Positions 43,244 through 57,107 of a stretch of 64,000 nucleotides of DNA are shown one piece after another. The stretch comes from Galeruca laticollis. Taxonomy: Eukaryota; Arthropoda; Insecta; Coleoptera; Chrysomelidae. The position numbers were made by a program, and so were the translations under genes. Positions within the stretch are counted from its first letter, which is position 1, and the number at the start of each line of letters is the position of its first letter. A model generated the notes under the pieces. That model made no database searches and had not been told where the DNA came from. It saw only the letters and a list, made by a program, of their open reading frames with translations. The DNA lies in NCBI GenBank assembly GCA_963921935.1, contig OY998175.1:260429209-260493208 (forward strand), read 5' to 3'.

Positions 43244-44789
43244 TATCTCACATATCTCAATCCTCAGGTCATATAATCTTCATATTTAAATTTGATGTTG
43301 TATATGCTTCGAAAGTCTGAAACATTAGAGGAAATATTGGTTGATGTTTGCAAATTTGTGACATATGCAATTCATCTACCCAGAATCTATCATCTAACCC
43401 ATAGACTTGATTTTCACCACGCCTCTGCTAAAAGTTTTTCCTAAAACGCCTTTGTTCTGTCCAATTTGCTGTTCGGGAAAATACCCAGATAAAGTCTAAC
43501 TTTGAATTATAAGGTCTTTTGTGTCTTGTTTCTGTCATCGAATAATGGAAACTTTGAAATATTTTCTATTTGTTGTGAACGAAGGTCCGAAGACAATGGA
43601 AAAGGACAATTATTATATAATAAGTGAGATATGTTTACCATGACGGCTTTTAGTGAGATATTCTGAATATTTATTGTTATGGAACTGTTTTTAAACAGTT
43701 TTTTTTTCATATTATCTTTCATATCGTAACTCAAAACTGATAGCTCTTATTTATATCGCCTTCGTGCGTATTTAAATTATTCTCTGACATTCAAGTCTGC
43801 ATCGCAAACACAATAAAAATATACTTATTCTTGTTTCCTCAAACTTTGTCATCCTCTAGCTACTGTTCCACGTGCACGGTTGATCATTGAATCAGTTGTA
43901 TTACTAATTCTATGTTGTTGTGTCAGCCCCTTCCGATTGATTTGAATTTACGGTATACACATTGCATATCAAACGTCAATAGAACTAGAAATAATTACTA
44001 ATCAGATATAATATACAAGCCCACTCACCAAGAAAAAAAGTCAGAAGAAATTTCTTGAAAACGTCAACAGTATCATCTACGTTTGATATTGCGGGTGAAC
44101 AGAATAACTTAATCCACAAATCACAGGAATGGTTGGGTTCCTTTTATTTTTCTTTTGTATTCAATGTTCACGTGTCTCGAATATTAAGGTTGTTGACACA
44201 AGTGCAGTAGTGTAATCAATTTTAGAGTACCTAGTATACCAGTGAAACATGCTTTAGGACTCTAGGCAATATCTAAGGATTAGTTTATAGTTCAGTTCTG
44301 AAAAAAAAATTAAATGCGAAATAACTATGAGGAAATTCTGGTATCGAGGTTATTGGTAAAAATATAAAATCATAATACTAATTAAGTGGTAATGAAGCTA
44401 TAATCTTCAAACAGTTTGCGTTAATTCTATCACATTAGTCTTAGTCAATCTCTGCAGATGAGTGGAATGAGTGGAAACCTGGTTGATAAAATGCCCATGA
44501 GACTACTTTTGCTTAAGAGATTCCTGCAGACTTGATCTTATTAGAAACTGCTATTTTGCAATTATGTAAAAGTCATAATTTCATTGAAATTTAGTACGTG
44601 AAGTGCAATCTAGGTGGTCTGTGGCTACATTTTATTGTTTTGACACTCAATTTAAATTGGAAAAATGCTTCGCATTCATTCCTCTAACTAATTTTTGGAA
44701 CTATACGCTTCAATTCGATATTCGTTGATCACTTAAAAAAATATATAAAGCTGTTCCGTTAGTCATTAGCTCCTATTAAGGCAAGGTAG
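41164..44789. other. Long non-coding AT-rich stretch
   Basis: No supported gene. A compound (TA)n block at about 43127-43239 is interrupted by short non-TA words. Remaining short frames have no recognisable motif. Confidence 0.5.
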
Positions 44790-45290
44790 ATGAGTTTACA
44801 AAGGTCAATCAAGCAGAACCAAGTTACAGGCCTTTTTCCACAACGAGACCATCACTCTCCTCCAACTCTTATCTGCGTGGATAGACGAGAAATTACAATG
44901 GTGAAACGAAAACTTTTGCAAATTGTTAAACAGCGTCAGGTCGAGTTTGAAAAATTTGTAATTGATGAGATGGCAAAAAGTAGAGGTAGTATTGTACATT
45001 GCTTACCTCCTTACCATTGTGAGCTGAACCCAATAGAGCTTATATGGGGGTAAGTCAAAGTTTCTTTTGCCAGGAACAACAAAACTCTTAAACTTCAATT
45101 AGTACGGCAACTTGATGGATTCATTGGCGAATGTGACTGCCGAATACTGGCAAAGTGCCATAAAACATGTTATAGCTGAGGAGGGGAAAATGTGGAATCT
45201 TGACGACTTAATCGACGAGACTACAGAGATCGAATCGTTAACTATCAACTTAGTACAAGAAGATCCATCAGATTTTCCTGATTAAGAATT
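44790..45290 (+). pseudogene. Tc1/IS630-type transposase remnant (C-terminal half)
   Basis: IVHCLPPYHCELNPIELIWG is the hallmark around the third catalytic acidic residue ('LPPY...LNPIE..W'). It is followed, with a stop and frame changes, by VKVSFARNNKTLKL and sequence to about 45285. The N-terminal HTH and first catalytic Asp regions are not evident. Old relic. Confidence 0.72.
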
Positions 45291-45783
45291 TAGTTAATAA
45301 TGCTGTTCATATTATAGTTAAAGAAATGTTCACCTACAATTATTTGTTGTATTTTTCTATCTTTTACAAGAACATGACGTGTGTATATGAATCTTAGTGC
45401 ACAATTACTTTGAATTTTCATTATAATATTAATTATAATAAACGTTAAGCAATAATCATAAATAACCCTGTTTTACAGCTATGGACCGTTAGGTTATGTG
45501 CGTATACTTTCATTATCATTTTATTACCTATTGTTATTTGACTGATTACCGGGTGGCCTGGTCACAATTTCTTTGCTCTGGTCTATTGTTAGAGAACTGT
45601 TTGAGCCGTTTGTGTAATCAATGCAATGACAGAGACTTGCAAATAAGTAACTATGATCCAGATGTTGTGTCTCTCCATAAGAAGTAGTGGACGAAGATCG
45701 AAGATTTAAATATAAAAGGACATAATAAACGATGCAAAAAACTATTAAAGAAAAAATACCGTGCACAAAACAAATAATGTTAG

Positions 45784-47115
45784 ATGAGTTTAAGAAAGAG
45801 ATTCCATATTAAGCATATTAATAACGGAAACCATCAATATAAGGCAATGGATAAAATCATGAAAAAAATTTCAGAAGAATCTGCAGTGATTCATGTCGAC
45901 TTCTCTGAAAATTTCGCTTGCAGATATGGTAAGGAAATTCAATCGATGCATTTCGGTGGATCGTGCCAGCAGCTAAGCTTGCTTACTGTACTGATTTATT
46001 ACCGAAATAATGAGAACACAGTAGTATCGGAATCCTTGTGTACAGTATCTGAATCATTAAGATACGATCTCGTGTCAATTTTGGCACATTTACAACCAGT
46101 ATTTGATGTGATTTCTTCAAAAGTGCCAAACATATCAACACTTCATTTTATCACTTATCGTCCTTCAACGCAGAATCGTAATTCCAAGATGTTTCATATC
46201 ATTGGATCCGAAATCACAAACCATTTTTCAAACGTAAGGAAGATAACATGAAATTATACCGAGCGTGGACACGGAAAAGTCTCCCCTGACGGTGTTGGGG
46301 GAGTAATGAAACGAACGACATATCGTTTGGTGGCTATGGGTCATGATATGGAGAATGTCGACAAGTTTTTGACATTGGTAAAAGTTCAGGTGAAAAAGAT
46401 TTCCTTATGTAAAGTTTCGGAATAGCAAATTGACAATTTTTCACTACCAACCAATATACAGCCATTTAAAGGAACTCTTCAAACACATCAACTTACAAGG
46501 TCTCAAAGCAAGCCGTATATTTTACAAATTCGTCGATTATATCGCAATGAATATACACCTGATAATACTTGTCACCCCTACCACATCGGTGAATTTAAAA
46601 TACCGTTTCAACCTCACTCCGAATCTTAAAATTTTCCCAAGCAAAGTGCTAAATGCAGCGAAGATTCTACAACCAATATTCACGAAGCTGCAAGAAATAC
46701 CGGTATATTTTTCACTATTACTATTGTTCACATTTTTTCACATTCCTTATTGTTATATAACTTGTTTTCATTTTCATAGTTGGATTTCCTTCAACCCGTT
46801 TTTTACATCATAGACCTTCCTCCCTTTAGATCAATTATTCAGCTGTCTATTGAGACTCTGATGAAGAAATCTTAGACCCTCGTATTAAAACTATTTATTG
46901 ATCAATTTTTCCTTTAAAAAAACTACTTTTGTACTACGTCAGACACATCACAAGTTTAAATGACGATAATATTCTCGTAAAATTTCTGAGAAGGCAAGAA
47001 GGTGACCCTAGTTACTATGTGTTTCCGCTAGCGGCCGACATAAGTGAAATCGGGAAAGAAAATATCAAAATAATATTACCCTCACCTAGGATTGATAACA
47101 GAAATCATTATTTTC
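45784..47115 (+). pseudogene. Decayed transposase-like gene of an unnamed animal family
   Basis: AVIHVDFSENFACRYGKEIQ, then SMHFGGSCQQLSLLTVLIYY, YDLVSILAHLQPVFDVI, and after a stop ERGHGKVSPDGVGGVMKRT. A later frame at 46929 has DDNILVKFLRR and YYVFPLAADISEIGKENIK. The order 'DFSENY...GHGKG.PDG.GG...K' and a C-terminal beta segment occur in a repetitive family I remember from insects and cnidarians and suspect is a DDE-type transposase; no established name can be given. Stops and shifts mark it as inactive. Confidence 0.6.
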
Positions 47116-47261
47116 TTGACATAGATATTTGTTCAAGATTAGAAAATCTTGAATTATATTGTTTAGGATGCTTTAAAAAATATGTAAGACATTTGTACGT
47201 GACTTCCTTTCGTCATTGTTTATATTCAAAGCGTAAATTCATTTCAGTTGTATTGTTATGA

Positions 47262-48097
47262 GTTCAAAGGATAGTTACACTTTATTCGCAGCTTTTCTTA
47301 AATACCTTTAAAATATCACTTTTTGCAATGATAATTGTAAATAGTTTTGTTTGAGCATTGAAAGAACACATTTTGAAATTCGACATATTGTCGCATTGTG
47401 TTTGAAATCCTATAGTTAAAAATTTAGGGAAATGTCACGTTTCACCTTATCATCTATTGTATTGTAAAAACCCTAAACTAGGTCAGCTAGGAATATATTC
47501 AAAAACAATATTGATAAGTACAAAAATTATTTGTACTAAGTATTTCCTTTAGAATAGTCTGTTTTCGTCAAGTTACGGAGAAGTTACCTTTAGTTAGTGA
47601 GTTATAATTACTTGTGATTAATCAAAGTTTACGCATTTAAGGTGTTTTCTCCTTATTCAATCAAGCAGGTTAATTGAATTAAGATCAACTATGAAGTATA
47701 ATAAAATTCAACTCCAATGCACTTTTATAGATGGCTAAAATCAATCTATAATCTACATCGTACAACCCAAAAAAATCAGCATCACAATAAGTCAGGAAAT
47801 GTTTAATAATTTATTTATGGAAAAATTTCACTATTTAGAACTAAATAAATGCGTGTATAGTCAATTCCAGGTTTTGATCCTCAACTACGAGACAACAATT
47901 TTAAAACAGCTACATATCTCTAAAATAAAAAAGAATCAAGCTTGACTTTGAGTAATCTCTTTTTGAGATACTAATAATGTATCATTGTAATTTAAAAAAA
48001 AATATTTTTTAGCATTAAAAAAATAGATTCAGTATTTTCCAATGATCCCTTATTTCATTAATGACCCATATATAAACATGAATGTACATAATGTAAT
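47262..48097. other. Non-coding stretch
   Basis: AT-rich; nothing recognised. Confidence 0.45.
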
Positions 48098-48740
48098 GCT
48101 GTATATTTGGGTCACACCCTTAGAAATTTTGAAATCCGATACACCGAACACTTACGAGCATACAGATTAACACAACCAGATAACTCTCACTACGCAAAAC
48201 ATCTACTTCACACCTATCGTTCATTGACACCTAACACATAATTAGAAGTACTACATATTTGTGATAAGAAACAAGAACTGGATTTCCTTGAAAAATTGGA
48301 AATTAGAATACACTTAAGAAACCCAAAATATGAAGTCGTCAATGAACAGATAAATTTAGGAAGTTGTCCACTTATAAACTGTCTTCTCAAGTGATAAATT
48401 CTAATGATCAGCAGATATAGTTTTCCTGGTTTTATATATCATTGCACAGTTAAAGTGATCTTAATTGGAAAAATGATGTCCAGGATATCCCCATAGGGCT
48501 AATAATATCTAAGCTTCAATATTTGTAAAATCATATCTTCTTCTTTTTTCTATTGACATATATTAAGTCAATCACTTCTTGGTCTAGACAAATATAATTA
48601 TTAAACAACAGGTAGGCATTAAATGAAATGTAACTTCTGTCATTCTGACGATGATATTTTTTATCGCAACAATTGTCAAATTTCTTAGATTTTTTAACAT
48701 TTTTTCAATATACTGTGGAATTATCTAGAAACAGTTAGTT
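48098..48740 (+). mobile_element. Penelope-like GIY-YIG C-terminal fragment with 3' region
   Basis: The + strand encodes RNFEIRYTEHLRAYRLTQPD, then HYAKHLL and, after a stop, LEVLHICDKKQELDFLEKLE, ending LINCLLK at about 48393. It is closely related to the copy at 23371-23742. The 3' untranslated part ('gatcagcagatatagttttc') matches both arms at 23 and 24 kb. Confidence 0.78.
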
Positions 48741-51690
48741 TCATTTGAAACAGTAAAAATGAACAATTTCTTTTTATTATTGATACATTTTCATAAACGC
48801 CTTTCAATCTGTTTCGACTGATGTTCTAACAATTAATCATTATCATTTTGCAACAAATTCATAAAGTATAATAAAAAGTCTTGTCTAAAATCTATATTAT
48901 CCCTGTGACCATCTATAGGTACCTATATTATTTCCACATCTTCATAATCAACATTTACATATGGATCAGCAATTGGATCTGATTCATTTGAACTTAGTGC
49001 TATATTACAAAGCACTGCAGTTGCAACAACCAGCTTTGCATATTTAAGGGATAGCCTTCAGTCTCGTAACTATAGATTTTACATAGGGGGGGTTTGGTTT
49101 TCTTAATCTGATAGGTTTAGAAGGGGGAAGCTTTATTGAAGGCGCTGCCGAAGGCCAATAAATCGAGTGCAAAACCCAAAAGTTTTCTTTCAAGTTCAAG
49201 AAATAATGTATTGTTTTTTTTTTAATTCTCTGTTTGACTTCTAGCTACATCTAAAAGTATTTTTAAACATCGTTTTTATTTCGTTTTCCCCCTTCTGCTG
49301 AAATGGTTATAACCATGTTTGTTGATTTTGGAGCACCTATTTTAAAAAATGACAGAAGCTTGAAATAATTCTTACAGAAGTAAATTTAAACTCTTTCTTC
49401 TTTCAGCTAAGTTATTCACAATTGTTGAGGAATCTATTTCTATTGCCACATCCCGATGAACACTCATCGTTACTCATTCTGTTTCTTAAATACTTTTTCA
49501 GCCGTTTCAGAGTGGAAAAAATACGTCAGGCGTGGCAGTTGAAACTGGAAGTGTTGCCAAGATTTGAAGAAGCTTCTTAATCATTGAGAAAAAAGTTCAT
49601 CACATCGATATATAGCTTCTAAGGTAGTAGGGGCTTTTCTGCACCAGTGGTTGTGCCAAAGCTCATACTCGCTCACCACAACATTATTTTCAGCTTCTCT
49701 AAGAAATATTTCTCCTATTCACTCTATAAACAAAACATTTTAGACAGTTTCCAACTCCCGGTTGACAGTTAAACCTGAACTTTCGGTTGGACGAACAGAC
49801 GGTTAGCCATCTGACTCTAGGTTGATGGTTATAATATGGATATTGCAGTTTGGCTCAAGGTTGTTACTCATCCTTCGGTCAATTTGACATCATAATACCG
49901 GCTCTCATATCATTGTACTAGCAGATAAAATTGAAGGTCAAATCACTGTTAGGAGTGATGAAATCCAAATATATGCTAGAAACTATTGTATGAGAGTGCG
50001 ACTGTCAATTCCTGGAGGTCTGATAACCACTGTGTATCTTCAAGTCGTGGCGTTTAATTTATAAGGGTTGACACTGGCTCTAAAATCCGAAAAAGTTCCA
50101 ATTCCAAATATGCTTCCATCCATGAATTATGTTCTATTTAAAGTGCCCCTGCGTATCTCTAAGAAACTGTGAGTCTATAGTAGGTAGATTTAATAATTAA
50201 GGTTATGAATAGTAAGAATAATAATAGACATCAATGTACTTTCATTTCCGAAGACTTGATAAAGAATTATTTTTGGTTTTGATTCAGCAACTAAAAGGGT
50301 GAGAATGACAATGTAGTTATTCGTTTGGCGATTTACACTACAGTATGTGAGGAACATTCAATTTTCTATAGTAGTAAGTTACAGAGTAATAGTCAACGTT
50401 TTATAGTGCTTAGTTGTGAACTGATATAGATATTGGTAGGATCTTTGTCTTGGGTTGTAATATCCGCTTGAGTTTTGATATATTCATTGTTTTCTAGCAA
50501 TCTATAGATATCAAATAACTACCGAATTTGCTGTCACGTATACAGAAGTGACACAGCAACCAAGACTCGATTCAAAAGATATTATTACTAAGTAGTATTG
50601 GAATTTTTGAAAATCATCAAGTGTGGACATAATCATGATGCATTATTTTATATGTATTGAACCTGTGAAGATATTGGAAGTATCTTTGCCTAAGATGGAT
50701 TATATGATAAAGAGTTGATAGATTTTCGATGTTAATGAATACATTTCTGAACTATTCACCCAGATTGTTTGCGATTGTTATAATAGCATAATCTAGAAGT
50801 AGAAACAAATACCATTGCTGCTCCAATTAGTGATATTTTTTACTATTGCATGAAGTATGCCTATGTTGGACTCGTTATGGAAAATGGGTTAGAACTTTTA
50901 GACCCTTCATTCGTTTGAGGTCTGGCTGATATCAAGACTTTGTTGGCCCACCAAGGATTTTATTTATTGATAATATTTAGTTTGAACTTGAAAGTATTTT
51001 TTAGTGAGCTTTTTAAAAAAACATGCAATGCAACATAAGTTTTCAACTCATGTATAAAAAACTTCAATTGCACCATGCACAAATGAAACAATTGCACTGA
51101 TTGCTGACACCTGTAGATTCATTGTGACACCAAGATTTGCAAATTTAACATCTAATCCACTTTTCCCTGTATTCGGAATTTGAGTATAGCACAGTGCAGT
51201 ATAAGCATGATGCATCGTCTGAGTCATCTGTGTCTTTGTCCAAATACTGCAAGAGGATATGTATCAACATATCCTCATCGTCGCCATCACTAGCAATAAC
51301 AAGTTTTCTTTTTACGTGTCTCGCATATTACTTCCTTTTTTCTCAGCCTTTTCACTCTCTTTTTTTTCAACTTTTCGATGTCAGGCGATTAATTTAACAT
51401 GCCGATTTTTCCATATTTTCTTTCTTTTTTTGTATTACAACTACATTGCCGACTGAAGGGGGAGAGACATTTTCGTTTAACGAAATATCTATAGGTTGAA
51501 AGATGTCAAATTATCACGTGGCTAAGGTGTAGAGATATCGTTTGATACGGATTGAACCGAATCAAATCTTGATGGTCCTGGCCATGAGATTTGGTCTAAT
51601 TCAAGACTGGTTTTTGGTGGTTGAACTGTTATAAGAATAAATAAATAAATAATATCTTATCACTAATATTTGGAAGTGGCTTATCTGTTG
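48741..51690. other. Non-coding stretch
   Basis: No gene supported on either strand. A G/C-richer patch lies around 49085-49150. Nothing else seen. Confidence 0.45.
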
Positions 51691-51699
51691 TCAAATATG

Positions 51700-52590
51700 G
51701 CGAGTACTGCATCTGAATTGAATTGGACATATTCCATTTTTTGGATTGGTCGTTACAGCACTTTTAAGATATGCTCGACCAAAGAGGATAGCTATATGTA
51801 TCTGTCTTACTGCTGTCCTTGGTTTCTGTCGCAGCCACAATTGGGTTTCTTGGTCGTAATATAGTTGTAAGCGCCGCAAAAAGCCAACATCTGAAGGATT
51901 GACATGATGTGAGCAAGGAGCATATCATCCATCTTTTTTCTTGTATGAGAGAAATGCACCCAGGAAGGGCTCCATTGAGAAATTCATTTTCTGTCATGGA
52001 AAAACTATAGCAGGTGGCACAATTGCATTCGTTGAACAGACAACCGTTTCGTGTTAACCACGTTGTGTGCTACTGAGCACCCCAACCTGCTTATGACACT
52101 TGGAAGCATATATTTTTTGACTTTTTTTGGACTGTGGTTAATTCAAACTCATCCATGTTATAAATATTTTCAGGAAGAAACTCGTGTTCATGTAGAACTT
52201 TCGTCAAAGCTCCAAAGTATGCGTAGATGATCGGCTCATTGAATGCTTGAGCCCCGGCCACAGATGTGTTTTCAGGGATTCTTAGAGAAATGCGTGGATT
52301 ACGGTGAAGAAAACTACTAATCCATTTCCATCCAGCAATTTTTGTAGCTCTGATGGAACGACATTTCATATGGTTTGGTAGTTGTTAAGCGAAATTTCAC
52401 ATACAACATCTATTGGAAATGTTGGTGGTCTCCTCCCTAGTTCACCCTTGGAACTTCCTTTCTCATTAGTCGATCTCCTTATTAGACTCGTTTTGGGGAC
52501 ATTAAATATTTTAAATGTTTTGGCCGCTAGCTTAAATCCCATAGTTATATTTTGCAATTATAATATTGCTTGGATCATTTTGATTTAATT
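51700..52590 (-). pseudogene. pogo/Tigger (Jerky-type) transposase remnant
   Basis: Minus strand N-terminal HTH (MGFKLAAKTF, VPKTSLIRR, LGRRPPTFP), then CENP-B-type region WKWISSFLHRNPRISLRIPE with FLPENIYNMDE, where the Asp-Glu fits the first catalytic position 'IYN.DE', followed by LTTVQKK. A downstream frame has LNGALPGCISLIQ. Frames change several times; dead copy. Confidence 0.75.
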
Positions 52591-53589
52591 CCACAGTTGC
52601 CCCCACTTTTTCATGCCATGGTTAAGAAACAGCAAACAAAATAATAAAACTAAGTTTTACTATTATGGACCCCTGGTCCACCATTAGAATATGGTGTGGG
52701 GTCAATCACAAGCAAATATGTATAGTTTACTGAGAATATCAAAACATTCAAGCCGTTTTTCCTAACCTAAGTTTGAATGTTCATGCGGTTATTTCATAGG
52801 TTAAGGTACAATATCCCGCGATAATTCGATTTATTAAGGACGCAACACACTAACTTGTTCAAGCAATTTATATTTCAATTTATATTCTCACTTTTAATTG
52901 CGGCACACGTTCACGTTCACTGACAAGTTAAACAGGTGGGAACATGACTGCCAATAAAATGCGCACTAGATTTAATTTACCTCTACCGTGTCATCATAAC
53001 ATAATTTCAAATTGTTTGTTAAAAATGAGAAGTTATTGAGAATGAAAAATAGATTTTTTCAATCAATGATTTTATAATGTAGCAGATGAGTCGTAACGTT
53101 ACAAAATAATGTGAAATTATGTCTTCTCGTCATATATTTCCAGTTAGCACGTACACTATTCCCATTTTCAAAGAGAGATAAGTTTAATGAACTTGAAAAT
53201 AGTTATTTGTTAGTACGGAAATGGGCTGAATAGTGTGAACGAGCGTAAACGGGCTAGACGTATACTCGGATATCCAATTAAAATTGTCTCTAATATGAAC
53301 TTTATTGCTTTATGAAGAAATTATACTCAAATACTATGTTTTTACAGATAGTACTAGAAGGTTATATATGAAGACACCACATTATAAGTTTTTTACCTTG
53401 GTAAACAATTTTTTTTAATAAACTAATCGACCATTTATCAACCCAGATAATACTGAAACTATTTTTCATTTTTTAGAATAATATTGGTTATTTTGAGATA
53501 CTGAAGTCTAAAAAAGTCATATACATATGTTCATTGAATTAGATGTCAAAAATTAAAAGTACAATAGTAATAGAAACACATTCACATCA
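52591..53589. other. Non-coding stretch
   Basis: Nothing recognised. Confidence 0.45.
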
Positions 53590-54100
53590 CTATATATCAA
53601 GATATCGTTTAATATTTGAGCATTGTATTGAAATTTTTGGTGTGTTCTCTTGAATGTAAAGGTATATCGCAGTTTCTACATATAAATTGGAAATTGTTCT
53701 TGCAATATCCACAAAGAGATTGCCGTCGTATCTTGAATGACTCACTGTGTTTGAATTTCGCCTTACATGACCTCGTTTTGTGTTTTTTTTGTACGCTTCT
53801 AGAATATTACAAGCCAAGTCTTCTAAATTAAAGCTGATCCAGGTTTCCTCCTTCTCAGTTCAATTCCCATGCGTTTTGAACAGTCATGTCAATACCATGT
53901 GCCAGTAATGGAAAGTACCATTTTTCTCTATTATCTTGCCGACAAACCAATTTTTCCGTATCTTTATCGGGCATGAAATCGGATATTCATCAATCTATCC
54001 TTTTCATTGCTATTACATTGGGTCTAAGACACTTCAGTATCCGATTGTCTCTTTTTGTAACAGTGCCAAACAAACCTCTCCGTTTTAGTCCATTGAGTAA
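53590..54100 (-). pseudogene. Second piggyBac-like remnant, C-terminal part
   Basis: In a minus-strand frame through 53620-53790 there is a Cys/His-rich tail: CKAKFKHSE, then SLCGYCKNNFQFICRNCDIP and LHSRE, resembling the C-terminal zinc-binding domain of piggyBac transposases. Upstream sequence is frame-broken (RGLFGTVTKRDNR, RPNVIAMKR). Tentative. Confidence 0.45.
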
Positions 54101-55481
54101 ATGCGTAGATGGCAAAAACATCGAAAAATTAGTGAAAACATGTATCTGGTCGAATTTTAGATCTCTGCGGAGGAAAAGTTATAATACCATCAGGAGAAGT
54201 TGCTATATCGCCGGTTGATAGTTTCCTCAGTATTTCGTGCAATTTAAACGGTTTCCTAAAAATGCAAACTTATAGTAGTTCTTCATATTAACGTCCTTTC
54301 AAATGTACATTACAGAAACTGTTAGAAAATAGTACCTCAGTAAATTAAGAAATGGCAACTGAATAGTAACAGGTAACAAAATTATATGTGTCAGTCAAAA
54401 ACTAGCAGCGTTGAAAGTGAAACTTTTGATGTTACGAGATACGAAGACAGGCGTAACACATCACTATCAGTATCATACCAGCAGCGGCCGGGAGTATTTG
54501 TTTTCGGCAATTAATAAGAGATGTTTACAATAATTTTACATTTTGAACAAATTGAATTAAACTAGATCACATATTTAATTTAATCTATCGGACGATGTGT
54601 AGTTCAAAAATGTTTGCCGTTGTGACCACAAAAAAAAAGAAAATTCTTACACATCATCAAAATTGAACGATGTCTTCAAAAAAATTAAAACAACGATAAT
54701 ATTTCCAATAAAAAAACAGTACCTATTCGGATAGACAATGAGAAACTATTTACCATAGAAGACAAATCAAATTGAAAATTCTTTTAAGAACGTACTCCAT
54801 TAAATGTTCGAGAAAACCACCATTTTGGGCCAAATTTTGATTTACTTTTTGTATGTTTTCGCAACTACAGCTGGCACATATTGACTCGCTGTCTGGACAG
54901 TGACTAGCGTTCTTTCTACGATGCTTTGTTAATTGGCATAGGGGCGTAGTAAGTTGCAGAGTCGGGTGGCGTAACAGGAGGGGAGAACAGCGTTGCATCC
55001 CTCTTATACAGCTTAAGTAAATAATAAATAGAAAAGGACAAGTATTTTAATAGTTTTGTATACGATTTTACTCTCATTTCAGAACTTCTGTAGTGCTTCA
55101 TAAAATATTTCACATCAATATAATTTTGAACGTTGCAGAATGATAGTGATTTATTATATAAGGGTAAAAATAATAGATTTTAGCGCGAGGTATAACTTTG
55201 TCAACCGACGCGAAGCAAAGGGAGACAAAAACACCAGCACTCAAATCTTACTTTTTTCCAGTGGCACTATTTATTTCTAAGACGGTATAATGATGACTAC
55301 AAAATATTATTGACCTAGTAAAGCTGGAAAATTAGGTGATATGTGAAGAATGTATATGAGATTTGGTAGGTTGTGGCAACGACAATTGGAGATGTAGTCT
55401 TGGTCACAGTTTTTATTGTCACCTTGACATTGAAAAATTAAATTTTAATCTTTTCTGCTCTTTGATTTTATAAGCGAAATA
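54101..55481. other. Non-coding stretch
   Basis: Nothing recognised; short frames only. Confidence 0.45.
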
Positions 55482-56570
55482 ATGGTAAGCGATTTTAAGG
55501 TTTCGCGAACTCCACCGGAGTTAGAAAAAGCAGCAAAAATATTATTAATGAAGGCTTCGTTAGAAATATGTCCAAGCAAATCAAGAAAAGTGTATGAAGA
55601 TGCCTATTCAAAGCTTATAAAATGACAAGCAGATAGAAAGTGCAGTTTATTCTTAGAGACAGTTGTTAGCATATTTCTCAGAACTGTCTCAACAAGTGAA
55701 ACCGTCGACGGTGTAGGCCCAGTATTATATGGTTAAAAGTACGTTAAAATTAAACAAATATGTAGATATTTCAGAATATTTCAAATTTATTAAATTCTTG
55801 AAGCAAAGTTTGAAGGGATATAAATCTAATAAGTCAAAGATTTTTACATGAACACAGAATAATGAATTATTAAGTAATGCTCGTCATGAATCTTATTTAA
55901 TTATCAAGATATGTTCAAGCTATGTTACAAGTAGTTGTTTCAACTAAAATTTTATATTAGTTTGTCGCAATATTAGGAAATGCGGAAGCGTGACGCGCTA
56001 CTGAATTATGCCATATGAAAATAGTTGACATAGAAGATTTAGGGACAGCATTAATAGTAAAAATTATTCGAAAAAAATTATGTTAGTAGGAGGTTTCTGG
56101 TAATCGAAGAATACGTTAAATTTTACTGAAATCACAGCAATGGAAATCTTGTTAATCAACTTATCGGGAAAAACAAATTTCATAAGATACCGGAAATAAT
56201 CGCTATTTTTCTTTATCTCTTCATGTGGAATCTGGAGGAGACCTGCTAACACTACAAAAGAACAGAGGCTAGAAGTCATCAACGGTCGCTGAAGACTACG
56301 TAGATGAATCTGATTCTCAAAGCAGAGAAACAAATAACAAAGTTTTGAGGAAATGTGGCAGCCCATCAGATAAACCTCCTTTTCAAGCCAGCACTTCAAA
56401 AACAGTTTTGTCGAGTTTGAAAAATGTTGCTAACATTGAGAGAGTGGAAAATGTCATAGGCTTAAAAGAACCTTCTACTTCAGTAAATTCGTCTTCAAGT
56501 CTTCATAGTCAAATGAAATTTGTGTGGTCCAATAAGCCGATCCCTCCGCTATATATCAGAAACTATTAAT
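55482..56570 (+). pseudogene. Crypton-like tyrosine-recombinase remnant
   Basis: N-terminal piece MVSDFKVSRTPPELEKAAKI followed by CPSKSRKVYEDAYSKLIK, matching the 'LP.KS...YE.AY..F' start of insect Crypton-type recombinases. At about 56281, TVAEDYVDESDSQSRETNNK matches the C-terminal catalytic-Tyr neighbourhood ('..VAE.Y...S'), followed by a Ser-rich tail to 56569. The middle, including the HxxR box, is destroyed or deleted. Confidence 0.6.
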
Positions 56571-57107
56571 GTTGTAACTTCAAGAGAAAAAATTCAATAC
56601 TAAAAGTGGCCAAGAGCAATCGCTGAAAACAACTTTCAAGTTTTTAGGTTAACCGCTAGGGGGCGTAACCTGTGAAAAAAAATTTTAAAACAAGTTTTTT
56701 GTTAAATTTGCCCAATTATACCAAGTGTTAAATAGCTAAACTAGAAAGAGGCCTACATTCTGCACAAAATTTGTTTAATTACTTTTTTTTATTTTTTAAA
56801 ATAAAGGGTGGGAGGGAGTGAGGAAGTGTTTGTGGATGAATACCTATAGCTTTGATTTGGAGCAACCGATTTTAACGAAATTCGTGTCATTGGAAAGAGT
56901 GTAGATGCATTAATAAGATCTACTATGAAACAATTGCATTCACTTTTAATTGTCATAGGTAGATGGTACTTTCGAATGAAAAAATTAAAATTTGTATTTC
57001 TTGAAAATGTTTAATGGAAACACCTAATTATTGTAAATTATAATGGAACTGGATTAAATTCGTAACATAATGGCGGAAACTGGAAGTTGATAGCTTCGAG
57101 ATAGAAA

